From Nocardioides currus (GTDB lineage: Bacteria; Actinomycetota; Actinomycetes; Propionibacteriales; Nocardioidaceae), in the NCBI RefSeq assembly GCF_003057875.1, contig NZ_PYXZ01000006.1:62001-126000 (forward strand): DNA of 64,000 bases. The letters run 5' to 3'. The position numbers and the translations under genes were made by a program. Positions 8,066 to 16,170 of this stretch are shown here, in pieces (within the stretch, counting starts at the first letter, position 1; every line of letters begins with the position of its first letter). The notes beneath the pieces are model-generated. The model made no database searches and was not told the DNA's origin. It saw only the letters and a list, made by a program, of their open reading frames with translations.

Positions 8066-8731
8066 CTATCGGTAGGTCTGGAGGTCGGCGGGCAGGTGCG
8101 TGTGCTCGTTGAAGGCGACCAGGGTGGTGCCGCGCGAGCCGACGACGAAGCTGGTGACGGCGGCGTTGATGACGACCTGGTTGAGGCGCCGCCACAGGTG
8201 GGCCGCGACGTCGGAGGAGTCGTCGAGCCGGGTTGCGCTCGCCCAGGCGATCGGACCGCCGCTGGTGAAGACGACGGCGGTGCCCTTCGGGTCGAGTACG
8301 GCGACGGCCCGGTCGAGCGCCGCGGAGACCCGTTCGCAGAAGCCGGCGAACGGCTCGTCGTAGTCGTCGTGCTGGCCGCCCGTCCAGCGCAGCGTGGCGT
8401 CGGTGAACCAGCGCTCGAACGCGCGCGGGTCGGAGGCGACGTCGACGTCGTCCGGGGCCGGGTGCCGTTCGAGCATCTGCTGGTGGTCGAACTCGTTCCA
8501 GCCGTCGTCGAAGGTCAGCGGCAGGTCCCACCCCGCGCCCTCACAGGCGCCCTCGGCGGTCTGCCGGTGCCGCTTCATCGCACCCGAGAGCAGCACGTCG
8601 GGGAGGATGCCCTGGGACGCGAGCGCGGCACCGAGCACACGCGACTGCTCGACGCCGAGGTCGGAGAGCTGGTCGTAGTCGGCCGCGCCCCACGACGCCT
8701 GGCCGTGCCGCACCAGCAGGATCTTGCTCAT
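8066..8731 (-). CDS. Histidine-phosphatase family protein
   Basis: A 221-aa member of the phosphoglycerate-mutase-like histidine phosphatases, with the phospho-acceptor RHG at residues 8-10 and an arginine-containing MKRHRQTA segment. Where most relatives have a second catalytic histidine (HGG), this protein reads FTSGGPI, so that histidine seems replaced by serine. It may have altered activity or use another residue. It lies in a leftward cluster with the acyl-CoA dehydrogenase and APH-type kinase, so it might act on a phosphorylated intermediate; that role is only an inference. The ATG at 8731 gives the canonical MSKILLVRHG opening. Confidence 0.82.
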   Translation of the reverse strand: MSKILLVRHGQASWGAADYDQLSDLGVEQSRVLGAALASQGILPDVLLSGAMKRHRQTAEGACEGAGWDLPLTFDDGWNEFDHQQMLERHPAPDDVDVASDPRAFERWFTDATLRWTGGQHDDYDEPFAGFCERVSAALDRAVAVLDPKGTAVVFTSGGPIAWASATRLDDSSDVAAHLWRRLNQVVINAAVTSFVVGSRGTTLVAFNEHTHLPADLQTYR

Positions 8732-8738
8732 GCACGTA

Positions 8739-8810
8739 CTCGCTTCGCTCCGTGCGCGCATGAGGCACCAGCGGCACTGCGTCTGATGGTTCGCTCGCTT
8801 CGCTCACTCA
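8739..8810. repeat. Two copies of the GAGCGAAGCGAG short repeat
   Basis: On the complement, GAGCGAAGCGAGT (8738-8750) and the longer GAGTGAGCGAAGCGAGCGAAC (8789-8809) share the GAGCGAAGCGAG core. The second overlaps the stop codon of the kinase gene. The same core recurs at 23921-23941 and, in degenerate form, at 43120-43141. When it happens to be read from an ATG it gives a false MSERSER peptide. Confidence 0.7.
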
Positions 8811-9875
8811 CGCGAGCACCTCGGCGATCCGGCGGTCCAGGATCTGCACGCCGGGCCCGAACATCGCGAACATCTCGTTGGTCGTCTGGCCGTGGAAGTA
8901 GCGGTAGTAGATCTGCTGGGCGATCACGGCGTTGCGGAAGAGCCCGAAGACCTCGTAGAAGCGCCACTGCTCGGGCGTCAGGTCGAAGCCCATCCGCTCG
9001 CAGTAGGCCTCGACGACCTCCTCCCGGGTGATCATCCCGGGCAGGTCGGTGGGCACCCGCTTCGTCATCTTCAGCTCGTCGGAGTCGTCGGCCTGGATCC
9101 AGAACGCGAGGGCCCCGCCGAGGTCCATGAGCGGGTCGCCGAGCGTGGCCATCTCCCAGTCGAGGACGCCGACCACGCGGGTCGGGTCGTCGGCGTCGAA
9201 GACCATGTTGTCGATCTTGAAGTCGTTGTGGATCACGCAGTGGGCGACGTCGTCGGGCTGGTTGGCGTCCAGCCACGTCATCACCACCTCGAAGGACGGG
9301 TTGTCGGGCGTGTGCGCGTTCCGGTAGCGCGCCGACCACCCCTCGACCTGGCGGCGGACGTAGCCGGTGCCCCGGTTGAGCTCGCCGAGGCCGGCCGCCT
9401 CTGCGTCGACGGAGTGCAGCTCGGCGTACACCTCGACGACGTTGAGGCACAGCCGGCGCGCCTGCTCGGGCGTCAGGTCGACGCCGGGCGGCCAGGTGCT
9501 GCGGGGGATCACGCCCTCGATCCGACCCATCGCGTAGAAGTCACCGCCGACGACCGACGGGTCGTCGCAGAAGCCGACCATCGGCGCGATGTAGGGGAAG
9601 ACCGGCGCGAGCGCCGACTGGATGACGAACTCGCGACGCATGTCGTGCGCGCCCTTCGCCTTGGTGCCGCCCGGTGCCCGCCGCAGGATGAGGTCGCGGG
9701 TGGGATAGCGCAGGAGGTAGGTCAGGTTCGACGCGCCGCCGGAGAACTGGCGCACCTCGGGCGTCCCCTCCAGACCGCTCGGGTCACCGGCGTTGTCGCG
9801 CAGCCACGCGGCGACGGCAGGGACGTCGAACGCGTCCTCGTCGCGCACGGCGCGGGCGCCGGCCACCTCAGTCAT
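8808..9875 (-). CDS. APH-family kinase, ACAD10/11 N-terminal-domain type
   Basis: A 355-aa aminoglycoside-phosphotransferase-fold kinase. It has the FSGGASNLTY nucleotide loop, the catalytic HNDFKIDN motif and a DWE metal-binding motif. The sequence resembles the kinase domain that is fused to acyl-CoA dehydrogenase in animal ACAD10/11 and encoded separately in bacterial 4-hydroxy-acid (levulinate) operons, where it phosphorylates the 4-hydroxyl of a 4-hydroxyacyl-CoA. An acyl-CoA dehydrogenase of the matching subgroup is two genes upstream. I choose ATG 9875, which overlaps the preceding SDR by 8 bp; a GTG at 9884 is an alternative. Confidence 0.82.
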   Translation of the reverse strand: MTEVAGARAVRDEDAFDVPAVAAWLRDNAGDPSGLEGTPEVRQFSGGASNLTYLLRYPTRDLILRRAPGGTKAKGAHDMRREFVIQSALAPVFPYIAPMVGFCDDPSVVGGDFYAMGRIEGVIPRSTWPPGVDLTPEQARRLCLNVVEVYAELHSVDAEAAGLGELNRGTGYVRRQVEGWSARYRNAHTPDNPSFEVVMTWLDANQPDDVAHCVIHNDFKIDNMVFDADDPTRVVGVLDWEMATLGDPLMDLGGALAFWIQADDSDELKMTKRVPTDLPGMITREEVVEAYCERMGFDLTPEQWRFYEVFGLFRNAVIAQQIYYRYFHGQTTNEMFAMFGPGVQILDRRIAEVLA

Positions 9876-10632
9876 GGAGCGCACCGTCGAGCTTGCGGGC
9901 CTGCGCGCGCATGACGTCGTCGTACGCCGCTCGGTCGGCCCACTTCAGGAAGTAGGCCTGACGGGCGGCCTCGTCGGGGACGATCACGTCCTCGCCGGCG
10001 TCCATGCCGGCCAGCACGGCGGCCGCGATGTCGTCGGCGCTCACCTTCGAGTTGTTGACCAGCGCGGAGATGACCGTGCCGATGGCCTCGTCCTGGCCCT
10101 GCATCGAGTCCATCAGGTTGGTGCGGAAGTAGGAGGGGCAGACCGCGCTGGCGTGCACGCCGTGGGCCGCGAGCTCGTGGCCGCAGGTCTCGGTGAAGGC
10201 GACGACCGCGGCCTTGACCGCGTTGTAGGAGCCCATGCCGGCGGGGTGCACGAGGCCGGCGAGCGAGGCGACGTTGACGATGTGGCCCGAGCGCTGCGCC
10301 TTGAGCATCGGGGTGAAGGTCTGCACGCCGCGGACCACACCGAAGAGGTTGATCTCGGTGATCCAGCGCCAGTCGTCCATCGAGCAGAGCTCGATCCGGC
10401 CGCCGCCCGCGACGCCGGCGTTGTTGACGAGCACGTCCAGCCCGCCCCACCGCTCCTCGACGGCCGCGAGCGCGGCCGCCCAGTCGGCGTCGGAGGTGAT
10501 GTCGAGGACCAGGTCGATGCCGTCGGCCTCGACCCGGTCGGTGGCGAGCACCTCGTCGCCGCGCGCGCGGAACGCGGCGGTGAGTGCCGCGCCGAGCCCG
10601 GACGCGGCCCCGGTGACCAGGACGCGCCTCAT
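9868..10632 (-). CDS. Short-chain dehydrogenase/reductase
   Basis: A 254-aa SDR with TGAASGLG at residues 7-14, NNAG, a serine in the IVNVASLAG segment and the YNAVK catalytic pair. It is translationally coupled to the upstream acyl-CoA dehydrogenase (4-bp ATGA overlap) and overlaps the downstream kinase gene, so all three act together. It may oxidise a 3-hydroxyacyl intermediate in the same pathway, but its substrate is not visible. No membrane segments or signal peptide are seen. Confidence 0.88.
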   Translation of the reverse strand: MRRVLVTGAASGLGAALTAAFRARGDEVLATDRVEADGIDLVLDITSDADWAAALAAVEERWGGLDVLVNNAGVAGGGRIELCSMDDWRWITEINLFGVVRGVQTFTPMLKAQRSGHIVNVASLAGLVHPAGMGSYNAVKAAVVAFTETCGHELAAHGVHASAVCPSYFRTNLMDSMQGQDEAIGTVISALVNNSKVSADDIAAAVLAGMDAGEDVIVPDEAARQAYFLKWADRAAYDDVMRAQARKLDGALHD

Positions 10633-11879
10633 GCGTGCTTGCCCAGCTCGATCTTGGCGATCACGTTGCGGTGCACCTCGTCGGGCCCGTCGGCCAGCCG
10701 CAGCGAGCGCGCCCCGACGTACGCCGCCGCGAGCGGGAAGTCGTCGGTCATGCCGGCGCCGCCGTGCAGCTGGATCGCCATGTCGATCACGTCCAGGGCC
10801 ATGTTGGGCACCTCGACCTTGATCTCGCTGACCGCGGAGACGGCCTCCATCGACAGGCCCTGGTCGAGCAGCCAAGCGGCGTGCATGACGAGCAGGCGGG
10901 AGCGGTTGATGGCGATGCGGGCGTCGGCGATGCGCTCGCGGTTGCCACCGAGGTTGGCCAGCGGCTTGCCGAAGGCGGTGCGGCTGGTCGCGCGCTCGCA
11001 CGCGATCTCGAGCGCCTTCTCCGCGAGCCCGATGGCGCGCATGCAGTGGTGCACGCGTCCCGGGCCGAGCCGGCCCTGGGCGATCTCGAACGCGCGGCCC
11101 TCGCCGAGCAGGATGTTGCCGACCGGCACCCGCACGTGGTCGAAGGACACCTCGCCGTGCCCGAGCGGCTCGTCGTAGTAGCCCATCGTGGTGAGCATCC
11201 GCTCGACCGTGACGCCCGGGGCGTCGCGGGGGACCAGCACCATGGTGTGGCGCGAGTGACGGTCGGCGTCGGGGTTGGTCAGGCCCATGAAGACGAGGAT
11301 CTTGCACTCGGGGTTGCCGATGCCGGTGGAGAACCACTTGCGACCGTTGATGACGACCTCGTCGCCGTCGACCACCGCGGTGGCGGCCATGTTGGTCGCG
11401 TCGGAGGAGGCCACCTCCGGCTCGGTCATGCAGAAAGCGCTGCGGATCTCCGCGCGCAGCAGCGGCTCGAGCCACTGGCCCTTCTGCTCCTCGGTGCCGT
11501 ACTTCAGCAGCACCTCCATGTTCCCGGTGTCGGGCGCGTTGGAGTTGAAGACGAGGGGCGCCAGGAACGAGCGGCCCATCACCTCGGCCAGCGGGGCGTA
11601 GTCGACGTTGCTCAGCCCGGCGCCGCCGTCGGTGCCGAAGTCGGCGGCGTAGGACCCGGCGTGCTCGGCCGGAAGGAAGAGGTTCCACAGTCCCTGCGCG
11701 CGCGCCTTGGCCTGCAGCTCCTTGATCCGCGGGTCGGGCGTCCAGGCGTCGCCGCCGCTCTCGCGGGCCGTCTTGATCCGCTCGTGCATGTCGGCCTCGA
11801 GCGGCTCGATCTCGGTGTCGAGGAAGGCGCGGACGCGGCCCTGGAGGTCGGCCGCGCGGGGGGAGAGGGAGAAGTCCAT
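10629..11879 (-). CDS. Acyl-CoA dehydrogenase, ACAD10/11 subgroup
   Basis: A 416-aa FAD-dependent acyl-CoA dehydrogenase. Family marks include FCMTEPEVASSD, the RTAFGKPL segment and the C-terminal LHGGAGMTDDFPLA followed by RLADGPDEVH, which is characteristic of the ACAD10/11 type rather than short/medium-chain enzymes. It heads a leftward operon with SDR and APH-type kinase genes. The ATG at 11879 has no Shine-Dalgarno; a TATGGT -10 ends 6 nt upstream and a TTGAGC -35 lies 18 bp further, suggesting a leaderless transcript. The -35 lies inside the palindrome that also overlaps the divergent tetR start, so repression by that TetR is likely. Confidence 0.9.
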   Translation of the reverse strand: MDFSLSPRAADLQGRVRAFLDTEIEPLEADMHERIKTARESGGDAWTPDPRIKELQAKARAQGLWNLFLPAEHAGSYAADFGTDGGAGLSNVDYAPLAEVMGRSFLAPLVFNSNAPDTGNMEVLLKYGTEEQKGQWLEPLLRAEIRSAFCMTEPEVASSDATNMAATAVVDGDEVVINGRKWFSTGIGNPECKILVFMGLTNPDADRHSRHTMVLVPRDAPGVTVERMLTTMGYYDEPLGHGEVSFDHVRVPVGNILLGEGRAFEIAQGRLGPGRVHHCMRAIGLAEKALEIACERATSRTAFGKPLANLGGNRERIADARIAINRSRLLVMHAAWLLDQGLSMEAVSAVSEIKVEVPNMALDVIDMAIQLHGGAGMTDDFPLAAAYVGARSLRLADGPDEVHRNVIAKIELGKHA

Positions 11880-11885
11880 GGGTTG

Positions 11886-11916
11886 ACCATAGCCACACAG
11901 TTGAGCAATGCTCAAC
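11886..11916 (-). promoter_or_regulatory. Acyl-CoA dehydrogenase promoter with palindromic TetR operator
   Basis: On the complement, TTGAGC (11915-11910), an 18-bp spacer and TATGGT (11891-11886) form a good promoter firing at the gene's own ATG. The -35 lies within a perfect 17-bp palindrome, GTTGAGCAATGCTCAAC (11900-11916, odd centre at 11908). That centre is the first base of the divergent tetR start codon. Occupancy would block both genes. Confidence 0.65.
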
Positions 11917-12546
11917 AGCGTGTCCGATCCCGTACGCCGCCGGCTGAGCGCCGAGGACCGGCGCCGCCAGCTCGTGGGGATCGGGCTGAGCCGGATCGTC
12001 GACACCCCGATCCAGGACCTGTCCCTCGACGCCGTCGCGGCCGAGGCCGGCATCTCGCGCGGGCTGCTGTTCCACTACTTCCCGACCAAGACCGACTTCT
12101 ACCTCGCCTGCATCGCGGCGGCCGGGCGACGGATCCTGCGCAACACCGCTCCGTCGTCCGACGACCCGGGCCCGGAGCAGGTGCGGTCGATGCTGGTCGC
12201 GATGATCGAGCAGATCGACCGCCGGCGCGCGTTCTACCTCACCCTCGTGCACGGCAGCGGGGTCGCCGACCCGCGGGTCAGCGAGGTCTACGACTCGGTG
12301 CGCTCGGTCTCCACGGACCGGGTGATGGCGGCGCTGGGGCTCGACGCAGCGGCGTACGACCTGGTCCACGCCTGGTGGGCGTACGTCGAGGACCGGGCCC
12401 TCAGCTGGAGCGCCGAGCCGGCGGACGGGCGGACCACGTCGCTCGAGGACCTCGTCGCGCACTGCGAGCGCGTGCTCGCCCTGCTGGGCGGGACGGGGAG
12501 CGGTCAGCCGACGTGGAGCACGGCCGGGCCCGCCGGCACCTCGTAG
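11908..12546 (+). CDS. TetR-family regulator of the acyl-CoA dehydrogenase operon
   Basis: A 212-aa TetR-type repressor with an N-terminal helix-turn-helix ending in GISRGLLFHYFPTKTDFY. It is divergent from the acyl-CoA dehydrogenase operon, 28 bp away, and its start codon lies inside the palindrome at 11900-11916, so autoregulation together with control of the operon is likely. No Shine-Dalgarno precedes the ATG. An acyl-CoA ligand is plausible from the neighbours, but it cannot be read from the sequence. The 3' end overlaps the convergent gene by 43 bp. Confidence 0.85.
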   Translation: MLNSVSDPVRRRLSAEDRRRQLVGIGLSRIVDTPIQDLSLDAVAAEAGISRGLLFHYFPTKTDFYLACIAAAGRRILRNTAPSSDDPGPEQVRSMLVAMIEQIDRRRAFYLTLVHGSGVADPRVSEVYDSVRSVSTDRVMAALGLDAAAYDLVHAWWAYVEDRALSWSAEPADGRTTSLEDLVAHCERVLALLGGTGSGQPTWSTAGPAGTS

Positions 12547-13049
12547 CGTCCGGCGTCGCCGCCCTCGAGCTCGGTCAGCACGTGGTGGGCCAACCGAGCG
12601 GAGGACGGCGCGAGGAACAGGCTCTCCGACGCGTAGGGCCGCCCCGACCAGGTGTCGGGGAGCTGGTGCCGGATCCGGGCGTCGAGCAGCTCCACCGGTC
12701 GCCAGCCGGGTGTCGGCACCGCGTCGGGTGGGACGACCAGCGCCAGCGTGTCCCACTGCCCGAGGACCAGCTTGGTGTGCAGGTCGAGGGCGGCGGCCAG
12801 CAACGAGGGGTGCTCGTCGACGAGCAGCATCCGGTAGTGCACGCGATAGCGGTAGGCCTGGCGGCGGGCCGGACGGACCCCGGCACGGGCGGCCAGCAGG
12901 TCGAGGTCGGACGCGCAGGCCCGCGGGTCCTGGAGGCGTACGGCGCAGACGCGGGCCGCCGTCGTCCAGTCACCGGCGACGACGTCGGCCAAGGTGTCGA
13001 GCATCGGCACCAGGAGCCGCGCACCGGGGTGCGTGATGGTGATGGTCAT
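12504..13049 (-). CDS. Hypothetical protein
   Basis: A 181-aa soluble protein with no signal peptide or membrane segment and no domain I recognise. It contains an Arg-rich centre (ARRQAYRYRVHYRMLL) and an LHTKLVLGQWDTLALVVPP stretch. It is convergent with the TetR gene and overlaps its 3' end by 43 bp, which slightly lowers confidence, although codon usage looks normal throughout. A GGGGGG stretch precedes the ATG at 13049. A perfect 7-bp inverted repeat (13069-13075 with 13081-13087) lies just upstream and might regulate it. Confidence 0.6.
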   Translation of the reverse strand: MTITITHPGARLLVPMLDTLADVVAGDWTTAARVCAVRLQDPRACASDLDLLAARAGVRPARRQAYRYRVHYRMLLVDEHPSLLAAALDLHTKLVLGQWDTLALVVPPDAVPTPGWRPVELLDARIRHQLPDTWSGRPYASESLFLAPSSARLAHHVLTELEGGDAGRYEVPAGPAVLHVG

Positions 13050-13068
13050 GGAGCCCCCCGGGCGTGAT

Positions 13069-13087
13069 GGTGTGCGGAGAGCACACC
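13069..13087. promoter_or_regulatory. Inverted repeat upstream of the 12504-13049 gene
   Basis: GGTGTGC and GCACACC form a perfect 7-bp inverted repeat around a 5-nt centre, 20 bp upstream of the ATG at 13049. It could be an operator or an RNA hairpin. Nothing ties it to a particular regulator. Confidence 0.35.
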
Positions 13088-13165
13088 CTCACCCCGGCCC
13101 GGCGCGCGAGAGCCGAACGCGCGCCAACTTCCCACGAACCGGGGACGGCGGTGGGGACGGGCCGG

Positions 13166-13453
13166 CTAGGGAAGTCGCGTGACCCGTGTCCGGTGCTGGG
13201 AGCTGTTGTCGCCGTCGATGCCGGACTGCCGCGTCTTGGAGATGTGGTCGACCTTCTCCCGCGAGCCCTGCACGGGCTTGGCCGTGATCAGGGTGTCGCG
13301 CTCGTAGGCGTGCGACTTGTCGGTGTTGCGGTAGTAGCGGAACAGCGCCCAGTAGGTCGCGGCGCCACCGGCGGGACCGGCGGCGAGGAGCCACAGCGGT
13401 CCGCCGTCGGAGGAGGTCGACTGGGCGACCTCGCTGACCAGGAGGTGGATCAT
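13166..13453 (-). CDS. Small single-pass membrane protein of the SPFH operon
   Basis: A 95-aa protein with one predicted membrane segment (GPLWLLAAGPAGGAATYWALF, roughly residues 18-38), followed by a basic, polar cytoplasmic tail. It starts at ATG 13453, which overlaps the stop of the upstream zinc-ribbon gene by 4 bp, so the two are translationally coupled. A larger open frame covers the same bases, but its upstream part is a shadow of the zinc-ribbon gene. I do not recognise a family; context suggests it partners the SPFH protein at the membrane. Confidence 0.75.
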   Translation of the reverse strand: MIHLLVSEVAQSTSSDGGPLWLLAAGPAGGAATYWALFRYYRNTDKSHAYERDTLITAKPVQGSREKVDHISKTRQSGIDGDNSSQHRTRVTRLP

Positions 13454-14727
13454 GACATCGCCACCAGGAGCGCGCCCGCCGCGCCTTCGAGGACGGTGCC
13501 GACGGTCAGGGCGGCCGTGATCAGCCGCCACTGCGAGACGGGGACGCTGCCCATGGTCTCGCCGGTGCGGGCGTTGACGGCGATGTAGTGCAGCATCCCG
13601 GTGTCCTCCTGGAAGTAGGAGTAGAGCCAGACGGGGAGATACATCGCGACCCAGCGCGACCCGCCGACGTCGACCTTCTCCTGCTCCCAGCGCACGCCGC
13701 GGTCGAACTCCACGAGCGAGTCGTGCACCCGTGACCGGCCGATCGAGAGCAGCTGGTCCTGCAGCTTGGGCTGGAGCTCGTCGACGTCCAGGTCGCGCTT
13801 CTCGCTGGTGAAGCCGACGAGGTAGCTCGAGTTCCACTTCACCGCGTTCTTGGTGTCGAACGGGAGGATCGTGTTGATGATGTTGTTGGTCGTCGTCGAG
13901 TCGACCTTCGCGCGGTCCGCGGACCCCTCCACCGTGAGGTCGTCGACGGTGAAGGCGACCGAGCGATCGACGCGGAAGACGTCGGCCGCGTAGTAGGTGG
14001 TCTTGTTGTCGCCCTGGCCCTCGGTCCAACGACGCGTCTGCACCTCGCCCTTGCCGACGTACGACGCCTCGGCGCGCGCGTCGATCACGAGGTAGGGCAG
14101 GTAGACGCCCAGCACGTTCTCCGGGACGAACTCCTTCTTGAACCTCGGGTGCGCGAACAGGCGGCGCTTCGAGGCGAACTCGCGGATCTTCTCGACCGCC
14201 TCGGCGTGGGTGAGTCGGAACGGCAGGACGGCGTCGGGGACGGCGCCGTTGGGCGTCTGCTGGTTGACGTTGAGCGTGTGGCGGCACCAGTGGCAGCGCG
14301 CGTTCATCGCGTGCGCCGTGTCCACGACGACCTCCGCCCCGCAGCCGCCGCACTTGATCGTCATCACGTTGCCGGCGTCGTCGTCGATGTCCTCCGCGCC
14401 ACCCGCGATCACGGTGCCCTGGAGGTCGTCGATGCCCTCGCCGAGGCCGAACTCCTCCTCGACGCGCGCCTCCTGCCACTCGTGGCGGCAGAACAGGCAC
14501 ACCAGCATCCCGGTGGACCCGCGCAGGCGTACGTCCGTCGAGCCGCACTTCGGACAGCGGTTCACGCCGTCGTCGAGCGCCTCGTTGACCGTCGCGATGT
14601 CGGGACCGGGCTCGGGCTCGGCCCGCGCGGCCGCGAGCTCCTCCTCCAGCGACAGCGGCGGGCCGTCGAAGGTCGGTGACTTCGGTTCCGGCGGCTGCTG
14701 CGGGTCCCCGTGTGCGTCGTGCGTCAT
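13450..14727 (-). CDS. TFIIB-type zinc-ribbon protein
   Basis: A 425-aa protein with three successive zinc-ribbon-like motifs near the N-terminus: CPKCGS with CLFCRH, CGGCGA with CHWCRH, and the intervening pairs. A conserved middle region follows, and a C-terminal hydrophobic stretch (LITAALTVGTVLEGAAGALL) probably inserts in the membrane. It lies 13 bp downstream of the SPFH gene and overlaps the next small membrane gene by 4 bp. The ribbon motifs resemble those named TFIIB-type or PriA-type in databases, but there is no sign of transcription-factor function. Its role is unknown. Confidence 0.82.
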   Translation of the reverse strand: MTHDAHGDPQQPPEPKSPTFDGPPLSLEEELAAARAEPEPGPDIATVNEALDDGVNRCPKCGSTDVRLRGSTGMLVCLFCRHEWQEARVEEEFGLGEGIDDLQGTVIAGGAEDIDDDAGNVMTIKCGGCGAEVVVDTAHAMNARCHWCRHTLNVNQQTPNGAVPDAVLPFRLTHAEAVEKIREFASKRRLFAHPRFKKEFVPENVLGVYLPYLVIDARAEASYVGKGEVQTRRWTEGQGDNKTTYYAADVFRVDRSVAFTVDDLTVEGSADRAKVDSTTTNNIINTILPFDTKNAVKWNSSYLVGFTSEKRDLDVDELQPKLQDQLLSIGRSRVHDSLVEFDRGVRWEQEKVDVGGSRWVAMYLPVWLYSYFQEDTGMLHYIAVNARTGETMGSVPVSQWRLITAALTVGTVLEGAAGALLVAMS

Positions 14728-14740
14728 GTCGCAGCCCCGG

Positions 14741-15961
14741 TCAGAGACCGAGCGCCTTCGCCTTCGCGGCGTCGTAGTCCTCCTGGGTGATGAGGCCGGC
14801 GTCGAGCATGTCCTTGGCGCGCTTGAGCACCGCCATCGGGTCCTCGGCGGCGGGCTCGGCCGGAGGCGCCGGTGCGGCCGGTGCAGCGGGAGCGGCCGGT
14901 GCAGCGGGGGCGGCCGGCGCGGCCGCGGGTGCCGGGGTGGCCGGCTGCTGGAGACCGCCCACGCCCATGCCGCCGGTGGCCATGCCCATGCCGATCAGCC
15001 CACCCGGGCCGGCGTTCTCGCCGGCGGCCTCGATGCCCGCGGCGACCGAGGCCTGCAGGTTGGAGTTGCCGCGCGAGCCCGAGAGGGCATCGGCGCGCTG
15101 GACGTTCTTCAGCAGCTCGCGGGTCGTGGCGTCGTACTCGATCGAGATGATCGCCGTCTTCACGATCTCGAGGCCGCGGTCGGTGCGCCACTTGTAGTTC
15201 TCCTCGACCGCCGCCGACAGCGACTGCGCGAAGCCGACGGAGTCCTGCTGGAGCCGGGCGATCCGGTTCCCCTTGGCGGGGTCGTTGGTGTACATCGAGA
15301 ACGCCGGCGCGAGCGACCCGACGACCTCGTTGAAGAGCTGCTCGCCCGCGGGGTTGTCGATGTCGGTGAAGTCGAAGACGCCCTTCCCGCTGATGACGCC
15401 GGCCGAGACGAAGTTGCGGATGAAGGTCAGCGGGTCGGTGATCTTCAGCGTGTACGTGCCGCGCGTGATCGCGCCGACCTGGGTGTTGAGGAACGCGTCG
15501 TCCCAGTAGATCTCCGACTGGGTGCCGAACTTGTTGTTGGGCAGCTCCTTGAGCGCGACGAAGATCGCGGTCTGCTGCGTCCCGGGGCGGCCGCCGAACT
15601 TGAAGCGCTCCCAGCTCTGCTTGATGACCGAGTCGACGAGGCCGCCGCCGGAGAACACCGACTGCGACGCCGGCTGCTCGGAGTCCCAGATGTAGCCACC
15701 GGGCTCGGCGGCGAAGCCGGTGAACGCGCCGTCCTGGACGAGCACGAGGCCGTAGCCCTCGGGGACGACGATCTTGGAGCCGTTGGTGATGACGCCCTCG
15801 GATCCGCGGGTGTTGCTGCCGCGGTCGGCGTTCTGGCCCTTGGCGACCGCCGGGAACAGGGCGGCGGTGGCCGGCAGCCCGTCCGGCACGCCGTAGAAGT
15901 CGAGCCACTGGTCGGCGAGGGTGCCGCCGATGGCGCCGGTGACTGCCTGGAAGAGTCCCAT
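14741..15961 (-). CDS. SPFH-domain protein with C-terminal SHOCT domain
   Basis: A 406-aa protein of the SPFH (stomatin/flotillin-like, 'virion core protein-like') family. The SPFH part occupies about residues 40-290. It is followed by a Gly/Met-rich stretch, a low-complexity Ala-Pro linker (about 330-365) and a short C-terminal SHOCT module (MAVLKRAKDMLDAGLITQEDY). SPFH proteins form membrane-associated scaffolds, and SHOCT modules mediate oligomerisation. I choose ATG 15961 with its GGGAGGAAAA ribosome-binding site over an upstream start at 16000. A TAGGGT -10 (complement of 16019-16024) lies upstream. It is the first gene of a three-gene operon. Confidence 0.87.
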   Translation of the reverse strand: MGLFQAVTGAIGGTLADQWLDFYGVPDGLPATAALFPAVAKGQNADRGSNTRGSEGVITNGSKIVVPEGYGLVLVQDGAFTGFAAEPGGYIWDSEQPASQSVFSGGGLVDSVIKQSWERFKFGGRPGTQQTAIFVALKELPNNKFGTQSEIYWDDAFLNTQVGAITRGTYTLKITDPLTFIRNFVSAGVISGKGVFDFTDIDNPAGEQLFNEVVGSLAPAFSMYTNDPAKGNRIARLQQDSVGFAQSLSAAVEENYKWRTDRGLEIVKTAIISIEYDATTRELLKNVQRADALSGSRGNSNLQASVAAGIEAAGENAGPGGLIGMGMATGGMGVGGLQQPATPAPAAAPAAPAAPAAPAAPAAPAPPAEPAAEDPMAVLKRAKDMLDAGLITQEDYDAAKAKALGL

Positions 15962-16170
15962 GTCCGCTTTTCCTCCCGTGGGTTGGTCGAGCACCCCCAC
16001 AGGTGGTCGACGGCGGCAACCCTAGCGCCCGAACGCGGGGCAGAGCGCGGATATCGACGGCACGGATGATGGCCGCCCGCTCGGCCGATCCGCGGCTCGC
16101 TGCGTTGCACATGCCGCAGCGTCATGTGGTCTGCTCGAAACACGTCCCGTCCCGATCCGAGAGGTCCACC

